Shown one piece after another: positions 45,527 through 54,324 of a stretch of 62,280 bases of DNA. Position 1 is the stretch's first letter. Every line of letters begins with the position of its first letter. Position numbers and translations under genes: made by a program. The notes beneath the pieces are model-generated. The model was not told the DNA's origin and searched no databases. It saw nothing but the letters and a program-made list of their open reading frames with translations. Source of the DNA: Candidatus Aminicenantota bacterium (GTDB lineage: Bacteria > Acidobacteriota > Aminicenantia > UBA2199); contig JAOZUQ010000008.1 of NCBI GenBank assembly GCA_029938635.1, forward strand, positions 2,534 through 64,813, written 5' to 3'.

Positions 45527-45581
45527 TATTTACCTCTTCTGTTTAAATATCATTATACTAGAAATCTGCTTTTCCCGTAAA

Positions 45582-46796
45582 CTATTCATATCTTAGTGCC
45601 TCTATCGGATCCATTGCAGCAGCTTTTCTTGCGGGATAAAACCCGAAGAAAACACCGACAGCTCCGGAAAATGAAAATGCCATTAAAGATATAAATGGAT
45701 TTAACACAATACTCATGTTCATAAAATATGAAGCTCCGTTTGCAAGCAGAACCCCGAATATTATTCCGATTATTCCACCGACCAGGCTCAGCAATACCGC
45801 CTCAATCAGAAATTGAACCAGTACATCTTTACCCCTTGCCCCTATAGCAAGACGGATCCCGATCTCCTTTGTCCTCTCTGTTACCGATACAAGCATAATA
45901 TTCATTATTCCGATTCCTCCGACAAGGAGAGACACTGCTGCTATTGCACCGAGCAGCACAGTCAGGGCACCTGTGACAGAAGAAACCCTGTCGATAATCT
46001 CGGTTTGAGATCTCAATCTGAAATTACTTGCCTCTTCATCTTTCAGGTTATGAGATTTGCGTAAAATAGTTTCGATCTCTTCCTGTGCTTCTTCCATTAC
46101 ATCATTACTGACAGCACTGATCATGATCATACTGATATTCTTCCCTTCGGTCATTCTATAAAGTGCAGTGGAAGTAGGAACCAGGATCACATCATCCTGA
46201 TCTCCCATCATACTGCTCCCTTTTGCATCAAGAACTCCTATAACTTTAAAAGGTATATTCCTGATTCTAATACTCTGGCCAACCGGATCCGAATCCTCGA
46301 ACAATTCATCAGAGACAGTTTTTCCCAACACTGCAACTTTTGCCCTGGAACGGATCTCTCTTTTTGTGAAAAAATTCCCTTTTTCCAATTCCCAATCTTT
46401 AATTATCAGGTAATTGGGATCGACACCATTTATGGATGTAGACCAGTTCTTGCCTACGGCTATCACCTGCCCGGAAGCACGAACATATGCTGAAGCTTCT
46501 CTAATGTATGTTGATTCCTTCTTTAATTTATCAACATCTTTGAGAGTTAATGAGTTAATACTGCCTGCACCCCGGCTTACTCCACCAAAGTGTGACGATC
46601 CCGGCATCACCATAATAAGGTTGGAGCCAAGTGATGAGATCTGGCTTTCAACTTCTTCTGAAGTCCCCTGCCCGATCGCAACAAGAGCTATCACAGCCCC
46701 GACACCAATAATTATTCCGAGCATTGTCAGGAAGCTCCTCATTCTGTTCTTAATTATACTTTTATATGCAACTTTTAATAGATTTTTTATTTTCAT
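45582..46796 (-). CDS. MacB-type ABC transporter permease (FtsX family)
   Basis: 404 residues: one N-terminal helix (RMRSFLTMLGIIIGVGAVIALVA), a large periplasmic domain (about 45-270) and three C-terminal helices with LLVGGIGIMNIMLVSVTERT-type sequence followed by KEIGIRLAIGAR, the classic MacB/FtsX block. The ATPase is a separate gene, three bases upstream. It acts by mechanotransmission rather than membrane transport, pushing periplasmic substrate into a TolC channel. Confidence 0.94.
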   Translation of the reverse strand: MKIKNLLKVAYKSIIKNRMRSFLTMLGIIIGVGAVIALVAIGQGTSEEVESQISSLGSNLIMVMPGSSHFGGVSRGAGSINSLTLKDVDKLKKESTYIREASAYVRASGQVIAVGKNWSTSINGVDPNYLIIKDWELEKGNFFTKREIRSRAKVAVLGKTVSDELFEDSDPVGQSIRIRNIPFKVIGVLDAKGSSMMGDQDDVILVPTSTALYRMTEGKNISMIMISAVSNDVMEEAQEEIETILRKSHNLKDEEASNFRLRSQTEIIDRVSSVTGALTVLLGAIAAVSLLVGGIGIMNIMLVSVTERTKEIGIRLAIGARGKDVLVQFLIEAVLLSLVGGIIGIIFGVLLANGASYFMNMSIVLNPFISLMAFSFSGAVGVFFGFYPARKAAAMDPIEALRYE

Positions 46797-46799
46797 TTG

Positions 46800-47570
46800 C
46801 TAAACCTCCGTGGAATATCCATTCCCGTTCAACTCAACCGGAATGGCTCCCATCTCCTCCAGATCTTTCGCTGCTGAGCGGATCTCAGTTAAAACTTTGT
46901 CCTCAATCTTTATTCCATCCCTTAATCTGACTATCCTGCTTGAATAACAGGCAATATCCTCCTCGTGAGTGACAAGGAGTATAGTTATTCCCTGACTGTT
47001 AAGTTCCTGTAATATCTTCATCATTTCGATGGATGTCCGTGAGTCCAGGTTCCCGGTCGGCTCATCTGCCAGGATAATAGAGGGTTCATTTACCAATGCC
47101 CGTGCAAGTGCAACCCTCTGCTGCTGCCCGCCGGAAAGTTGTGTCGGCTCATGATCCATCCTGTCAAGCAACCCGACCCTGTCCAGTGCCTGTTTAGCTT
47201 TTTCCGAAGGATCTTTTACCCTCCCTCTCCTGTCATACAGAAGTGGCAGTTCAACATTCTCAAGAGCATTTGTTCTGGGAAGAAGGTTGAAACCCTGAAA
47301 AACGAAACCGATCTTCTGGTTCCTGATATCAGACAATTGAGGTTTTTTCAGTTCATCAATCTTTTCTCCGTCAAGTATGTATGTTCCGGATGTTGGGGTA
47401 TCAAGACATCCGATCAAATTCATTAATGTGGATTTCCCGGATCCTGATGATCCCATTACCGATACGAACTCTCCTTTTTTCACTGTCAGATCTACTTTCC
47501 GCAGGGCATGAACTTTAACATCGCCTACAATGTAAGTTTTTTTTATTTTGCCAATTTTAATTATTTCCAT
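46800..47570 (-). CDS. MacB/LolD-type ABC transporter ATPase
   Basis: 256 residues. Walker [11 protein letters not shown]-loop FVFQGFNLL, signature [15 protein letters not shown], Walker [13 protein letters not shown] and the switch VTHE are all intact. It powers the FtsX-type permease encoded next. It lies ten bases after the membrane fusion protein gene. Confidence 0.95.
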   Translation of the reverse strand: MEIIKIGKIKKTYIVGDVKVHALRKVDLTVKKGEFVSVMGSSGSGKSTLMNLIGCLDTPTSGTYILDGEKIDELKKPQLSDIRNQKIGFVFQGFNLLPRTNALENVELPLLYDRRGRVKDPSEKAKQALDRVGLLDRMDHEPTQLSGGQQQRVALARALVNEPSIILADEPTGNLDSRTSIEMMKILQELNSQGITILLVTHEEDIACYSSRIVRLRDGIKIEDKVLTEIRSAAKDLEEMGAIPVELNGNGYSTEV

Positions 47571-47580
47571 TTTTCCGACC

Positions 47581-48846
47581 TTATCTCCGGCCGCTACCGC
47601 GACTTGGGAGCAGGGTGTTCTTTGATCCGGAGTTGGTTTTCTTCTTAACCTTCTCGATGCCGGTTATTACTTTGGCCCCTTTAATAAGCTCTCCCCTCAT
47701 AACACTTTTTATTTCTGTATTGATCCCGTCAGTTACTCCCTTTTTGAAGATTGACATTGAAAGATTATTCTCTTTGTCCACATAGAAAACCCTTCCTGTA
47801 TCTTCGGGCATTTTAAATCCTCCGGGACCGCCTGAGTTATTTCCACCGAAAGGGTTCATCCCGGATCCCCCTCCCTGTCCACTCCCCTTTCCTCCTGAAC
47901 GCATTTTCTGAAATATCTTTCTCATCTCTTCCATAGGAGGTGAAAAACTGAATGCCTTATTGGATATCAGCAATACATCATTTACATCCTCTATTAAAAA
48001 ATCGACAGTTGCTGTCATCCCGGGGAGAAGCAGTCTGTTATTGTTCGGAGCATCTACGATCACAGTATAATTTACAACATTCTGGATAGTTTCAGGCTGA
48101 AGCCGGATCTGTCTCACCTTCCCCTTAAAGATCTTTTCAGAATATGCCTGAACAGAGAACCGGACTTCCTGCCCCTGTTTGATCTGGCCTATATCACTCT
48201 CATCCACTTTCGCCTCGATCTGCATCCTTGTCAGGTCTTCAGCCACAACAAATAATTTCGGTGCCTGAAAGCTGGCTGCAATAGTCTGTCCCTCATCTAT
48301 CGTCCGTTCTATCACTGTCCCGTCAATCGGTGACCTGATCTCACTATATTCGAGATTAGTTTTCGCTCTCTTTAAAGCAGCCGCTGATATCTGCAAATCT
48401 GCTACAGCTTTTTCTGCATCTGTCTTTATAACCAGAAATTCTGCCCCGGAAATATGCCCTTTCTCAAATAATGGCTGATTCCTTTTAACCTCGGCATTGG
48501 CTCTGTTCAAAGTTGCGCGGGAGCGGCTCAACGAAGCCTCTTTATCATTAACCGAGACCAAAAAGAGTGTCTTATCAAGAACGGCCAGCAATTGACCCTT
48601 TTTTACAGATGAGTTGAAATCAACATAAAGTTTAGTGATTATTCCTGACACCTGTGATCCTACTTCAACCGTTTCAAGCGCGGATAATGTGCCTGTGCTG
48701 GAGACAAGGTTTTCTATATTTCCCTTCTTTATTTCTACCAGTTTATATCCTTCATCCCCTCCTGTCCTTCCCTTTCCCGACACCATAAATAAAACCAGAG
48801 CTGCTACTATAACTACGATTGAGATAATAATTATTTTTTTTCTCAT
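47581..48846 (-). CDS. MacA-type periplasmic membrane fusion protein
   Basis: 421 residues: one N-terminal membrane helix, barrel-sandwich lipoyl halves (TVEVGSQVSGIITKLYVDFNS; YSEIRSPIDGTVIERTIDEGQ), a helical hairpin between them and a beta-barrel domain (AKVDESDIGQIKQGQEVRF). A Gly-rich insertion (about residues 315-345, GGKGSGQGGGSGMNPFGG) is unusual but common in MacA-like proteins of this type. It bridges the MacB-type transporter and the outer-membrane channel. AGGAGAAAAA precedes the ATG. Confidence 0.93.
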   Translation of the reverse strand: MRKKIIIISIVVIVAALVLFMVSGKGRTGGDEGYKLVEIKKGNIENLVSSTGTLSALETVEVGSQVSGIITKLYVDFNSSVKKGQLLAVLDKTLFLVSVNDKEASLSRSRATLNRANAEVKRNQPLFEKGHISGAEFLVIKTDAEKAVADLQISAAALKRAKTNLEYSEIRSPIDGTVIERTIDEGQTIAASFQAPKLFVVAEDLTRMQIEAKVDESDIGQIKQGQEVRFSVQAYSEKIFKGKVRQIRLQPETIQNVVNYTVIVDAPNNNRLLLPGMTATVDFLIEDVNDVLLISNKAFSFSPPMEEMRKIFQKMRSGGKGSGQGGGSGMNPFGGNNSGGPGGFKMPEDTGRVFYVDKENNLSMSIFKKGVTDGINTEIKSVMRGELIKGAKVITGIEKVKKKTNSGSKNTLLPSRGSGRR

Positions 48847-48866
48847 TTTTTTCTCCTTAATATTTT

Positions 48867-50243
48867 TTACCTGATCAGAGATAACATTTTTTTTGTATCA
48901 CCTATCTGGTAGAGCAAAGTTATCCCCTGTCTGAATAAATTCATTTTGGCATCTACCTGATCATATTGAGATTGCAAATATTGCGACCGGGTTTGTGAAA
49001 CCTCGGTTATGGTTGCAGCATTAACATTGTATCTTTCTGTCATACTGTCAAGAGCTGACATTGAATACTCAAGTTTGGCACCAGCTACTTCGATCAACCT
49101 GAGTGCCGTTCTGTAATTTGATTCAGCTTGGATCAGCTCCGACCAAACCTGATTTTCCACCTTTATCAGATCTATCCGGCTGTTTTCCAGATCCAGTCTG
49201 GCCTGAGTGACCTGATTCCTGGTTGATCCTCTGTCAAATATCTGCATAGAAACTGCGACCCCCACAGAAGCTGAAAGATTATTGTCCCACAATTGATCTG
49301 AGAACGAGTTAATAATATCCCGGCTTGAATAACCGGAAGAAACATCTCCGAAAAGAGAGATCTTAGGATAGTATCCGGACTTCGCCGAGGTAAGTCCATA
49401 TTTTGCTGCATCAATACTGAGTTCTGCTGCCTTCAGATCAGCTCTGTTCCCTTTTGCAAGTTTTAATATCTCCGCCTTCTCAAGATCAATAAAGTTTGCA
49501 GGATCATCAATTACAGGTATAACAACATCAAACTCCAGGCCTGAAACGAATCCTATCCCTTCCATCAATTTCACCTTTGCCAGTTTAAGCCCTTTTTCTG
49601 AATTCAATAACTGATATTGGGAATTTGCGATCTCGGCATTCTGGTAATGAACATCGACTGCAGCTTTTTTCCCTGCTTTAAAAAAATCTTTGATTCTAGC
49701 CAACAATAAATTTTGTGTATTTAGATTTTCATTCCCGACCCTGATCAATTCTTTAGAAAGTACAACATCAAGATAATTCAGAATGGTCTGGAAGATTACC
49801 GTCTGTTCAGTCCTTGTGTAATTGTTCCGGGAACCTTTGTAACGGGAGAAAGCCCGGGCTTTATCTGAAACATTAAAAAACCCATTGAAAAGTACCAGAT
49901 TAGTTGACAAACTGAGGTTGAAATTCCTGTTATTATTGCTCAAATAATCTCCGGAGTCATCAGCTGTTTTGTAATAGTTTTTACTGAAATTTCCGGACAA
50001 ACTGAGATCCGGTAGAAAATTTTTCTTCTTCTGGTCAAGATTACTTTTCATCGATAAAACATTATTTGCATACTTGAAAAGGTCCTGATTGTTTTTTAAG
50101 GTTAATTCAATTGATTCACTGATCGTTAGAATCTCAGGAGTTTCTGGAAAGATCCCCAAACTGAAAATAATGAGAAATAGTGATCCGTAAAAAACCGACT
50201 GCACGAAACTTCTTTTCTGTGACATCCTGTTGTTAAAATTCAT
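48867..50243 (-). CDS. TolC-family outer-membrane efflux protein
   Basis: 458 residues with a signal peptide (about 1-30) and the two long-helix repeats of TolC-type channels (for example LSTNLVLFNGFFNVSDKARA and VAVSMQIFDRGSTRNQVTQA, each starting with the family's LF-G/DRG turn). It forms the trimeric exit duct for the MacA/MacB-type pump. AAGGAGATAAA precedes the ATG. A candidate regulator site lies 68-83 bases upstream of the start. Confidence 0.93.
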   Translation of the reverse strand: MNFNNRMSQKRSFVQSVFYGSLFLIIFSLGIFPETPEILTISESIELTLKNNQDLFKYANNVLSMKSNLDQKKKNFLPDLSLSGNFSKNYYKTADDSGDYLSNNNRNFNLSLSTNLVLFNGFFNVSDKARAFSRYKGSRNNYTRTEQTVIFQTILNYLDVVLSKELIRVGNENLNTQNLLLARIKDFFKAGKKAAVDVHYQNAEIANSQYQLLNSEKGLKLAKVKLMEGIGFVSGLEFDVVIPVIDDPANFIDLEKAEILKLAKGNRADLKAAELSIDAAKYGLTSAKSGYYPKISLFGDVSSGYSSRDIINSFSDQLWDNNLSASVGVAVSMQIFDRGSTRNQVTQARLDLENSRIDLIKVENQVWSELIQAESNYRTALRLIEVAGAKLEYSMSALDSMTERYNVNAATITEVSQTRSQYLQSQYDQVDAKMNLFRQGITLLYQIGDTKKMLSLIR

Positions 50244-50310
50244 TTTATCTCCTTAGGATTTTGTTCCATATCTATTAAACGGTTTAAATGTTAATGAAAA
50301 ATTTTAGAAA

Positions 50311-50326
50311 TGTTACAAAATGTAAC
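50311..50326 (-). promoter_or_regulatory. Candidate response-regulator site upstream of tolC
   Basis: TGTTACAAAATGTAAC on the plus strand holds TGTTAC and TGTAAC with a ten-base period, as OmpR-type regulators prefer; it is also an inverted repeat. The reverse complement contains TTACATTTTGTAA, close to the sites before the response-regulator gene and the FHA regulator. Confidence 0.5.
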
Positions 50327-50343
50327 GATGATTTGTGGAAAAT

Positions 50344-51663
50344 TCAGTTAATGCTGCCAGTTGGAAAATTTAGCTTTATACAGGTACCTTTTCCGGGAGA
50401 ACTTTTTACGAAAATTTGTCCTTTATGTGCATCCATTATCTTTTTACTGAGGCTCATTCCGAGACCGTATCCGCCGGTCTCTCTCGATCTTGATTTATCT
50501 ACCCTGTAAAAAGGTTCAAATATATTTATAAGTTCATCCTCAGGTATTCCGATCCCTGAATCACAGACATCAATAACAACTTCATTTTTTCTTTTTTCAC
50601 ATTTTATCCTGACAGGTTCACCGTTCTCATCAGAGTAACGGAGAGCATTGCTCAGGATATTTCTGAAGAGGATCAACACCCTCTCCATATCCAGGTCAAG
50701 TTCCAGGTCATCAGGGAAATTGTCAAATTTGATCCCGGGTTTCATTGATCCAAATTCCTTTATAACAACGCTGATCAGTTGAAATATATTTGTTTTTTCA
50801 ATTTTTAGTTTTCCGAACCTGCTGTTCAGCCTGTCTGTTTCAAGCAGTTCGGATATCATCATATCCACTTCAGCTATATCTTCAAGGATCCCATGTTTCA
50901 CCTTACTATCTTCTATTAACTCCATTCCTACCTTTATTCTTGTAAGTGGTGATCTCAGCTCATGACTGACATCCCGGAGCAATTGATCACGAGATGTTAT
51001 CATGTCGCTGATCCTGCTGGTCATTGAATTGAACGAGACCGCCAACTGACCGAGTTCATCAGTACTCCGGACAGGCATTTCGATATTCAGATTCCCGGCA
51101 CTTACCTGGTCAACTCCCTCCTTCAGGACTTTGACTGGTCTAAGCAGCCATCTTATAAAGAAATAAAGAACAATAATTATTAAAATTGCAAAACTGAGAA
51201 GAAGAATAATAAGAGAATTCACAACCTTCCTGAATCCCTCCTTTTTTTCATGCATTACAAGAAGTATTTTATATGAATCTTTAACATAATAGACACATAA
51301 TCCCTTCTCATTAAATCCTGCCGAAAAGCCCTCAAAGTTTTTGTAGTCGGGAAGGTCTATACTATTAAATTCCGGTATTCCTGAATCACTTTCCCATTCT
51401 TTTCCTTCAAAGTTGATCCGAATAGGCACTTTCATCTTGTGAGAGATCTTTTCCGCCATCTTCAGGTCCGGAGGAATGCCGATGTCTTTAATCATGTAAT
51501 TAGCATGATTTACAATATTCCGGATGAATCCGGGGAATCTTTTCGGCATAAAAAAAATACGATGAACAGCCATGGTAGAAATAAGAATTGTTGTTAATGA
51601 AATTACAAAGATCAGTGATATTTTCAGGAAAAGTTTCGATCGTAATCCACTTAATATATTCAT
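50344..51663 (-). CDS. Sensor histidine kinase (two-component system)
   Basis: 439 residues: a membrane helix (about 10-31), a periplasmic sensor domain of about 120 residues, a second helix (about 150-172), HAMP, the H-box SHELRSPLTRIK, N-box NILSNALRYSDE, G1 DSGIGIPEDE and G2 GGYGLGMSLSKK. It phosphorylates the response regulator encoded just upstream. The periplasmic sensor and the efflux operon downstream suggest detection of a toxic or envelope-stress signal; the ligand is unknown. Confidence 0.95.
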   Translation of the reverse strand: MNILSGLRSKLFLKISLIFVISLTTILISTMAVHRIFFMPKRFPGFIRNIVNHANYMIKDIGIPPDLKMAEKISHKMKVPIRINFEGKEWESDSGIPEFNSIDLPDYKNFEGFSAGFNEKGLCVYYVKDSYKILLVMHEKKEGFRKVVNSLIILLLSFAILIIIVLYFFIRWLLRPVKVLKEGVDQVSAGNLNIEMPVRSTDELGQLAVSFNSMTSRISDMITSRDQLLRDVSHELRSPLTRIKVGMELIEDSKVKHGILEDIAEVDMMISELLETDRLNSRFGKLKIEKTNIFQLISVVIKEFGSMKPGIKFDNFPDDLELDLDMERVLILFRNILSNALRYSDENGEPVRIKCEKRKNEVVIDVCDSGIGIPEDELINIFEPFYRVDKSRSRETGGYGLGMSLSKKIMDAHKGQIFVKSSPGKGTCIKLNFPTGSIN

Positions 51664-51670
51664 GATCAGA

Positions 51671-52351
51671 TCATTCTTCTCCTACAAATATATATCCTGC
51701 TCCCCATACAGTCCTGATATAAAGAGGATCCCGGGGATCATCACCCAGTTTCTGCCTCAGCCTGCTGATAAGAACATCAACGGAACGGTTATAAACATCC
51801 CACTCTATTTCCCACAAATGTTCAAGTATCTGATTTCTTGAAAAAACCATCCCCGGCCTGTTCATAAACATTTTGAGGATCTCAAACTCAGCTGAAGTTA
51901 AGTCCACTTTCTTATCTGCAAGCACTACTTTATGATTTTTCAAATTCATCGAGAGGACACCGGAAGTTTTTATGTCTGCCGACGTGTCAAGTCTTCCTCT
52001 CCTCAGGATCGACTGGATCCTTGCTGCAAGTTCTCTCGGTTCAAAGGGCTTCGGGAGATAATCGTCGGCTCCGAGTTCAAGGCCGACAACCCTGTCAGAG
52101 ACTTCTCCTCGTGCCGTCAACATTATTATTGGGATAGAACTATTAGCCCTGATCCTCCTGCAAACTTCAAATCCGTCCATCCCGGGCATCATTACATCCA
52201 GAATAATAAGGTCAGGATTGATCTTTTTAAGATTTTTCAGCCCTTTAACAGGATCGGTCTCAGAAGTAACACTAAGATCAAACTTAATAAGATAGTCTTT
52301 CAGCAGAACATTTAATTTCTGGTCATCATCAATAACAAGTATTTTTTTCAT
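51671..52351 (-). CDS. OmpR/PhoB-family response regulator
   Basis: 226 residues. The receiver domain has KKILVIDDDQ, the phospho-acceptor Asp in LIILDVMMPGMDG and the conserved Lys in LPKPFEPRELAAR. The C-terminal winged helix ends RSVDVLISRLRQKLGDDP and IRTVWGAGYIF. It is the partner of the kinase seven bases downstream. GGGACA precedes the ATG. A direct-repeat site lies about 50 bases upstream, which suggests self-regulation. Confidence 0.96.
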   Translation of the reverse strand: MKKILVIDDDQKLNVLLKDYLIKFDLSVTSETDPVKGLKNLKKINPDLIILDVMMPGMDGFEVCRRIRANSSIPIIMLTARGEVSDRVVGLELGADDYLPKPFEPRELAARIQSILRRGRLDTSADIKTSGVLSMNLKNHKVVLADKKVDLTSAEFEILKMFMNRPGMVFSRNQILEHLWEIEWDVYNRSVDVLISRLRQKLGDDPRDPLYIRTVWGAGYIFVGEE

Positions 52352-52422
52352 TGTCCCGTTTACTTTATATAATCAGATTTTGAATAAATATTGTCAATTT
52401 TGTAACAAAGTGTAAACAAGGA
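52352..52422 (-). promoter_or_regulatory. Promoter and candidate operator of the two-component system
   Basis: On the minus strand TTTACACTTTGTTACA (52416-52401) lies right before a TTGACA -35 box. A 17-base spacer and GATTAT follow. The operator contains TGTAAC and TGTAAA at a ten-base period when read on the plus strand, and 13 of its bases recur exactly in front of the FHA regulator gene. Placement next to -35 fits an activator. Confidence 0.5.
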
Positions 52423-52824
52423 TCAATCTTCTTCAACATCAGAACGCTCAAAAAGCTTATCTATATCTCTTCTCTCCTTTTTCGAAGGCCTTCCGGCACC
52501 TTTTTCCCTGTACCCGAAAATAACACTTACAGGATCTTTCCTGAATTGCCTCAGTTTATCCAATTCTTCAATCGGCGTTATGTCTTCGACCAGACCAACA
52601 GCAAGCTTTGCAGATACACGCTTTACGCCAAGTCCTTTAACTTTATATTTTCTTACTATCGGTGGTTGCTTAATCTCAATGATATCACCTTCACTAACGA
52701 TCTTTGAAGGCTTCGCTCCTACTCCGTTCAACAAAACCTTTCCGTTTTTACAGGAATCAGACGCAATTCCCCTGGTCTTAAAGATCCTTGCTGCCCAAAG
52801 CCATTTATCCAACCTGGTTTCCAT
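52423..52824 (-). CDS. S4-domain RNA-binding protein, Hsp15-like
   Basis: 133 residues from ATG 52824; a TTG at 52842 would add six. The S4 domain is METRLDKWLWAARIFKTRG, then GKVLLNGVGAKPSKIVSEGD, followed by a basic C-terminal region (GYREKGAGRPSKKERRDIDKL). Hsp15 (HslR) binds stalled 50S subunits carrying a nascent chain and recycles them. No ribosome site is seen. It lies 21 bases past the permease gene on the same strand. Confidence 0.88.
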   Translation of the reverse strand: METRLDKWLWAARIFKTRGIASDSCKNGKVLLNGVGAKPSKIVSEGDIIEIKQPPIVRKYKVKGLGVKRVSAKLAVGLVEDITPIEELDKLRQFRKDPVSVIFGYREKGAGRPSKKERRDIDKLFERSDVEED

Positions 52825-52845
52825 ATTACTATTATAAAACAAATA

Positions 52846-53655
52846 TCATCTGTTTTTCAGTATTTTTATTATTCCGGTAACGATCAAAGCAATTGACATT
52901 AATTGAAGCGGCCCGGTAGAACCTGAAAATACGATAATAGACCCGGCCACCGGATAAATGATGATTGTTGAATATTGGATCTGACCTGTGATCAGAACCG
53001 GCCCGGACTTTAATGACATCTGAAGAGATATGAAAGAGAGTAATGCAAAAAAGATGTAAAGATAAAAATATATTGAACCCGGATATTCAGATATTCTATA
53101 TTCAAAAAAATGTACCAGGCCTTTTAATGAAATGACCATAACACCTGCTGAGCATCCCGATACAGCAGCAAAAAAAATATTCCTGAATCTGTCTCCGGAA
53201 TCAATAATTAATACAAATATAAACATTAGAACAGGAACAAAGAAGAACAAGAATGTTAAAACTCCTCCCTGCATATCTGACTCCCCGGAAATATTCTCAG
53301 TTAAGTTCAATAATATGACCCCAGCCATCACAATCGTAGAATAAAAATAATCTGATCTGAAAATCTTGTCCTTTAAAAAATATTTCGACAGGAAGATCAG
53401 AACAATGATCCCGAATCCGGCAAATGCAGAGACGACATGAGGGGGAAGAGACCTTAATGCAATTGCCGAAGGAACACCATATATATTCATAAGGAGGAAG
53501 CCGGATAACCATATGAAAAGATGTTTGAAATATTTTTTATCTTTCTTTTCAGACCATCCTATCCATGATATCCCCTTTTTCTGCAGCACAATCCCTACAG
53601 AAATAAGTGCATATGCGATCGCTGCCATCAATAATGCAATTAGTTGTATAGTCAT
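52846..53655 (-). CDS. EamA/DMT-superfamily permease
   Basis: 269 residues with about nine or ten membrane helices and short loops. It has the early ISVGIVLQKKG segment, a Pro-rich turn SAIALRSLPPHVVSAFAG and a C-terminal GPLQLMSIALIVTGIIKIL, the layout of DMT-type small-molecule exporters; a NIPA-like magnesium carrier is another reading. Substrate unknown. It precedes the S4-domain gene and may share its transcript. Confidence 0.8.
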   Translation of the reverse strand: MTIQLIALLMAAIAYALISVGIVLQKKGISWIGWSEKKDKKYFKHLFIWLSGFLLMNIYGVPSAIALRSLPPHVVSAFAGFGIIVLIFLSKYFLKDKIFRSDYFYSTIVMAGVILLNLTENISGESDMQGGVLTFLFFFVPVLMFIFVLIIDSGDRFRNIFFAAVSGCSAGVMVISLKGLVHFFEYRISEYPGSIYFYLYIFFALLSFISLQMSLKSGPVLITGQIQYSTIIIYPVAGSIIVFSGSTGPLQLMSIALIVTGIIKILKNR

Positions 53656-53768
53656 CAGGTAGATTATAAAGAATCAGAGTTATTAATAACAATCCATTGA
53701 AAAATAAAAATTTCAATCTATAATAAGATTATGACATTATGGTTATGTTTTAAATAATGGAGGAACAG

Positions 53769-54002
53769 ATGATAGTTGATACAAATAAAAATTGTACTGC
53801 CTGCGGCAGTCAAAGACTTGTTTTCGGTTATACGGGAAACTCATCTAATGCATTTGTTCCAAGTAATATTTTTATTGTTTACGGGTTTCGGACCAGATCT
53901 TATGTATGCCTTGATTGCGGACATGTATCACAATTTTTATCACAAGAAAAACTGAACAAACTCAAGTCTAGAATTGGTGAAAGGGAAGAACTTGAGGAAT
54001 AG
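53769..54002 (+). CDS. Small zinc-ribbon protein of unknown function
   Basis: 77 residues from ATG 53769, which has GGAGGA five bases upstream; that site lies just behind an in-frame ATG at 53757, so the downstream start is preferred. Two knuckles, CTACGS and CLDCGH, flank a 35-residue stretch and should bind one zinc. The last 20 residues are a charged helix (KLNKLKSRIGEREELEE). Not recognised further. Single gene before the tRNA pair. Confidence 0.75.
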   Translation: MIVDTNKNCTACGSQRLVFGYTGNSSNAFVPSNIFIVYGFRTRSYVCLDCGHVSQFLSQEKLNKLKSRIGEREELEE

Positions 54003-54044
54003 ATGGAAAGAGAGCTTTAAATTGTATCCCTTCTGAAATAATCG

Positions 54045-54073
54045 TTGACTTCAAATCAAAATTATGATAAATT
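54045..54073 (+). promoter_or_regulatory. Promoter for the tRNA-Lys/tRNA-Glu pair
   Basis: TTGACT (54045-54050), 17 bases, TAAATT (54068-54073), with the first tRNA base 13 bases later. The -10 box is weak but placement fits. Confidence 0.45.
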
Positions 54074-54086
54074 ACACGAATTGTGG

Positions 54087-54159
54087 GGGCCGTTAGCTCA
54101 GTTGGCAGAGCACCGCCCTTTTAAGGCGGGTGTCACTGGTTCGAGCCCAGTACGGCTCA
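54087..54159 (+). tRNA. tRNA-Lys (anticodon TTT)
   Basis: Cloverleaf with acceptor GGGCCGT/ACGGCTC, D arm AGCTCAGTTGGCAGAGC, anticodon stem CCGCC/GGCGG with loop CTTTTAA (anticodon TTT), T arm ACTGG-TTCGAGC-CCAGT and discriminator A. CCA is not encoded, unlike the tRNA-Pro gene of this window. Confidence 0.96.
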
Positions 54160-54175
54160 CTTATTCCCCATAACC

Positions 54176-54247
54176 GGCCCGTTCGTCTATCGGTTAGGAC
54201 ACAGGGTTTTCAACCCTGCAAGAGGGGTTCGATTCCCCTACGGGCTA
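54176..54247 (+). tRNA. tRNA-Glu (anticodon TTC)
   Basis: Cloverleaf with acceptor GGCCCGT/ACGGGCT, anticodon stem CAGGG/CCCTG with loop TTTTCAA (anticodon TTC), T arm AGGGG-TTCGATT-CCCCT and discriminator A. CCA is not encoded. It is 16 bases after tRNA-Lys and surely shares its transcript. Confidence 0.95.
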
Positions 54248-54286
54248 CTTTTCCTTTCAACTCAACTTTTAATGACTAAAAAAAAC

Positions 54287-54295
54287 TGATATAAT
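54287..54295 (+). promoter_or_regulatory. Extended -10 promoter of the papain-like peptidase gene
   Basis: TGATATAAT is an extended -10 element (TG-N-TATAAT). The -35 region TTTTAA is poor. The start codon is 29 bases further on with AAGGAG in front. Confidence 0.5.
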
Positions 54296-54324
54296 TTTTT
54301 TACCAGAATATTAAGGAGTGAATT

